Assembly: GCF_008693075.1 (NCBI RefSeq)
Contig: NZ_VXKJ01000049.1
Coordinates: 1-64,000, forward strand
Reading direction: 5' to 3'
Length of the DNA stretch: 64,000 bases
Source: Corynebacterium phocae
GTDB taxonomy: Bacteria; Actinomycetota; Actinomycetes; Mycobacteriales; Mycobacteriaceae
The notes beneath the pieces were generated by a model. It worked only from the letters and a program-made list of their open reading frames with translations, was not told where the DNA came from and ran no database searches. The position numbers were made by a program, and so were the translations under genes. Positions 62,238 to 64,000 of this stretch are shown here, in pieces (position 1 is the stretch's first letter; every line of letters starts with the position of its first letter).

Positions 62238-63008
62238 TTACTTCTCCTCCAAAACTGCGGGACGTTGGCCGGGCTGTTTGGGCTCGACCGAGGTCTCCAT
62301 GGCGTGCACAATCATGCGCTCTGCATTTGAAAATTGCGGGTGGCAGGTGGTCAGCGTGATAAGACCTTCCGATGCCTCCTGCGCCGTGACCTGCGTTCCC
62401 GGCACCGGGTCAATGACGGCCACGTCCCCCGGGTGGGTGATGGTCAACCCTTGCACCCCGGCGTATTCCGCCCCCAGTTTGGCTTGCTGCTCCTGGTTGA
62501 GGCAGTCAGCTGCCACGCCGCCGATGGGCAGCACGCGGTAGGTGATCCACTCCGTTTGGGTTTCCACGACGATGGCGTCGCAGGTCTGCAGGTTGCCTAA
62601 GTCGTTGAAGGGCGCGCCCTTGCCAACACGGTGGCCGGCCACGGCAAAGTTGCCGTGCTGCCCAGGCAGCTGGGAGTCAACGTAGCGGCCGGGGCCCACC
62701 AGCAAGTGTTCATCCTTAGTGCCCTCTACCACCGCGAAGTGGTAGTCAGAACCAAAGGTGGGGATGTAAAGCCGGGCAAAGGCCTCACCTAGCTCCGGCG
62801 CGACCTTGCCGCGCGGGTTGACCCAGGCGTCTTCTTCCCCCCACGAGTCCGAGAGTTCTTCAGCTGCTTCTTTTTGCAGCTGTGCCGACTCAAGATTGGT
62901 CCAAAATGACTCATAAAAGGCAAATAGTAGTAACAGCACGCCTGCGGTCAGCATGAGCTCCCCAAGTACTTGGGTGGGGCGCAGCTTGCTTTGTCTCCTG
63001 GCTTTCAT
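62238..63008 (-). CDS. Class E sortase
   Basis: The 256-residue protein has an N-terminal membrane helix (about 13-33) and a sortase beta-barrel with His126 (VAGHRVG), Cys222 (LTTCHPQF) and Arg231 (NAERM). The TLTTCHP motif and an isolated location away from pilus genes point to the housekeeping class E. It should attach proteins with LAxTG-type signals to peptidoglycan. None of the surface proteins in this window ends in such a signal. Confidence 0.9.
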   Translation of the reverse strand: MKARRQSKLRPTQVLGELMLTAGVLLLLFAFYESFWTNLESAQLQKEAAEELSDSWGEEDAWVNPRGKVAPELGEAFARLYIPTFGSDYHFAVVEGTKDEHLLVGPGRYVDSQLPGQHGNFAVAGHRVGKGAPFNDLGNLQTCDAIVVETQTEWITYRVLPIGGVAADCLNQEQQAKLGAEYAGVQGLTITHPGDVAVIDPVPGTQVTAQEASEGLITLTTCHPQFSNAERMIVHAMETSVEPKQPGQRPAVLEEK

Positions 63009-63116
63009 GGTTCAAAAGCCTAATGGCTATAGTGTGTAAGTGCACTATTTTGCGTCTATCCAGCCACCGCAGGTGGCCGGGTACCGTATGGCGATACAAC
63101 CTGAAAGGCCGGCCCC

Positions 63117-64000
63117 ATGATTGACATCTTTGTCTACCCGGTCTCCGCCATTATGAAATTCTGGCACCACTTCATCTCCATGGCTCTGGGTGACTCCGTG
63201 TCCTGGTTGGTATCAATCATCATGCTGGTTGTCACCGTGCGCGCTGTTATTGCCCCATTGAGCTGGCTTTCTGTGCGCTCAGGACGGCTTTCCGCGCTGA
63301 TGAAGCCACAAAGTGTGGCGCTAGACTCGCGGCTGAAATCTGCGGAGTCCGTGGATGAGATGGTTGCTATCATGCGGGAGCAGCGTGACTTAAAGGAGCA
63401 TTACGGGTACAACGCGGCCAGTGGCTGCCTGCCTGTTTTCCTCATCGTGCCCTTTTTCTTGGGGCTTTACCAAACCGTTCTACGCATGGCGCGGGTCAAT
63501 GATCTCAAGCACGTGGGCGTTCTCAACGAGTCGGACATTGCCAGTTTCCGGGAGGCCACGCTCAATGGCGCCCCGTTTACCGACTATGCGGGCCAGCACG
63601 TAGGTTTGGTCCTACCGCTGTTAATTCCGGCCATTTCCTTCACCACGCTGAGCATGATTGTCACTACCTACCGGGGGTATTTGACCACGCGGTTTGATGA
63701 AAAGGTGGGGCGTCGCGTGTTCATCCTGATGGGGATTATCATCGCGGTGGTGCCCTACCTCTTGTTTAACGCCGCAGTTCATGGCCCTTTGCCCGTGGCC
63801 GTGATTGTTTACTGGGTGGCCAGCTATCTCTTTACGCTTCTGCAAACCCTAGTCTTTGAGCTGATTTTGCGGAAGAAGTACCCCCTGACAGCCGAGGTCC
63901 ACGAGTACCGGCGGGAGGGCATTACGCTATGGCGCCAGTCCTTAACCTGGGACGGGTACAGGACCAGGCGGCGGGAAAAGAAGGAACGCAAACGCAGCAA
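63117..64000 (+). CDS. YidC/Oxa1-family membrane protein insertase-like protein (3' end outside window)
   Basis: The frame is open from the ATG at 63117 (AAAGG site) to the window end, 294 codons without a stop. Helices are seen near 25-45, 104-122, 165-185, 205-225 and 228-255, with the YidC-type sequence SGCLPVFLIVPFFLGLYQTVLRMA and a charged hairpin before it (LKSAESVDEMVAIMREQRDLKEHYG). The C-terminus is highly basic (TRRRREKKERKRS-like), as in YidC proteins. YidC inserts membrane proteins. This copy is not beside rpmH/rnpA, so it may be a second paralogue. Confidence 0.8.
   Translation, partial: MIDIFVYPVSAIMKFWHHFISMALGDSVSWLVSIIMLVVTVRAVIAPLSWLSVRSGRLSALMKPQSVALDSRLKSAESVDEMVAIMREQRDLKEHYGYNAASGCLPVFLIVPFFLGLYQTVLRMARVNDLKHVGVLNESDIASFREATLNGAPFTDYAGQHVGLVLPLLIPAISFTTLSMIVTTYRGYLTTRFDEKVGRRVFILMGIIIAVVPYLLFNAAVHGPLPVAVIVYWVASYLFTLLQTLVFELILRKKYPLTAEVHEYRREGITLWRQSLTWDGYRTRRREKKERKRS

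Overview
The window is a high-GC chromosomal segment of a Corynebacterium (order Mycobacteriales, formerly Corynebacteriales). The genus call rests on arabinogalactan and mycolate genes (a mycolyltransferase, an AftB-like arabinofuranosyltransferase, a UbiA-type DPPR synthase, GlfT2 and Glf), DtxR-type iron boxes, an HrrSA-like haem two-component pair, an Lsr2-like nucleoid protein, and a gene order that, from memory, follows the cell-wall, glp, serS, pheA, sod and hrrSA region of C. glutamicum. The species cannot be told from the sequence alone.

Layout. 1-6.6 kb: a proline-rich protein tail, then a cell-wall operon on the minus strand (glfT2, PAP2 phosphatase, ubiA, aftB, mycolyltransferase). 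6.8-9.5 kb: a small secreted protein and a YhgE/Pip-type membrane protein. 9.5-22.5 kb: an iron-regulated uptake locus on the minus strand with two paralogous Ig/beta-propeller surface proteins, a Tat lipoprotein binding protein, two further surface proteins, two FecCD permeases and a FepC-type ATPase. 22.7-28.7 kb: a galactose operon (galM, sodium symporter and small partner, galT, galK) ending in a fumarylacetoacetate-hydrolase-family gene. 29-31 kb: an ArsC-like pseudoenzyme and a membrane acyltransferase. 31.1-34.2 kb: an accessory patch with a decayed Abi/HEPN gene, a remnant of an AlbA gene end, an intact AlbA/Schlafen-like gene and a strictly 55-bp-periodic hairpin repeat array. 34.2-49.2 kb: glf, an amidase, glpK, glpD, HAD and PlsC proteins, serS, a GntR regulator, a septum-formation-type protein, a zincin, a phosphatase, pheA, an amidase and a CPBP protease. 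49.3-64 kb: an LCP protein, a DUF5926-like protein, glpQ, msrA, sodA, MFS, an NnrS-like membrane protein, a TM0106 nuclease, a DUF6474-like protein, Lsr2-like protein, hrrA/hrrS, a DUF2020-like lipoprotein, a 50-residue membrane protein missed by simple ORF calling, sortase E, and a YidC-like protein cut by the window end.

How they fit together. GlfT2, Glf, UbiA, the PAP2 enzyme, AftB, the mycolyltransferase and the LCP protein cover successive steps of building and attaching the arabinogalactan-mycolate wall. The uptake locus has DtxR-like boxes placed on two predicted promoters. It looks like a surface-to-membrane relay for an iron compound, with propeller and Ig proteins outside, then a lipoprotein, then the ABC transporter. 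This is the best candidate in the window for a poorly described system. The 55-bp hairpin array beside the AlbA gene is the most unusual non-coding structure.
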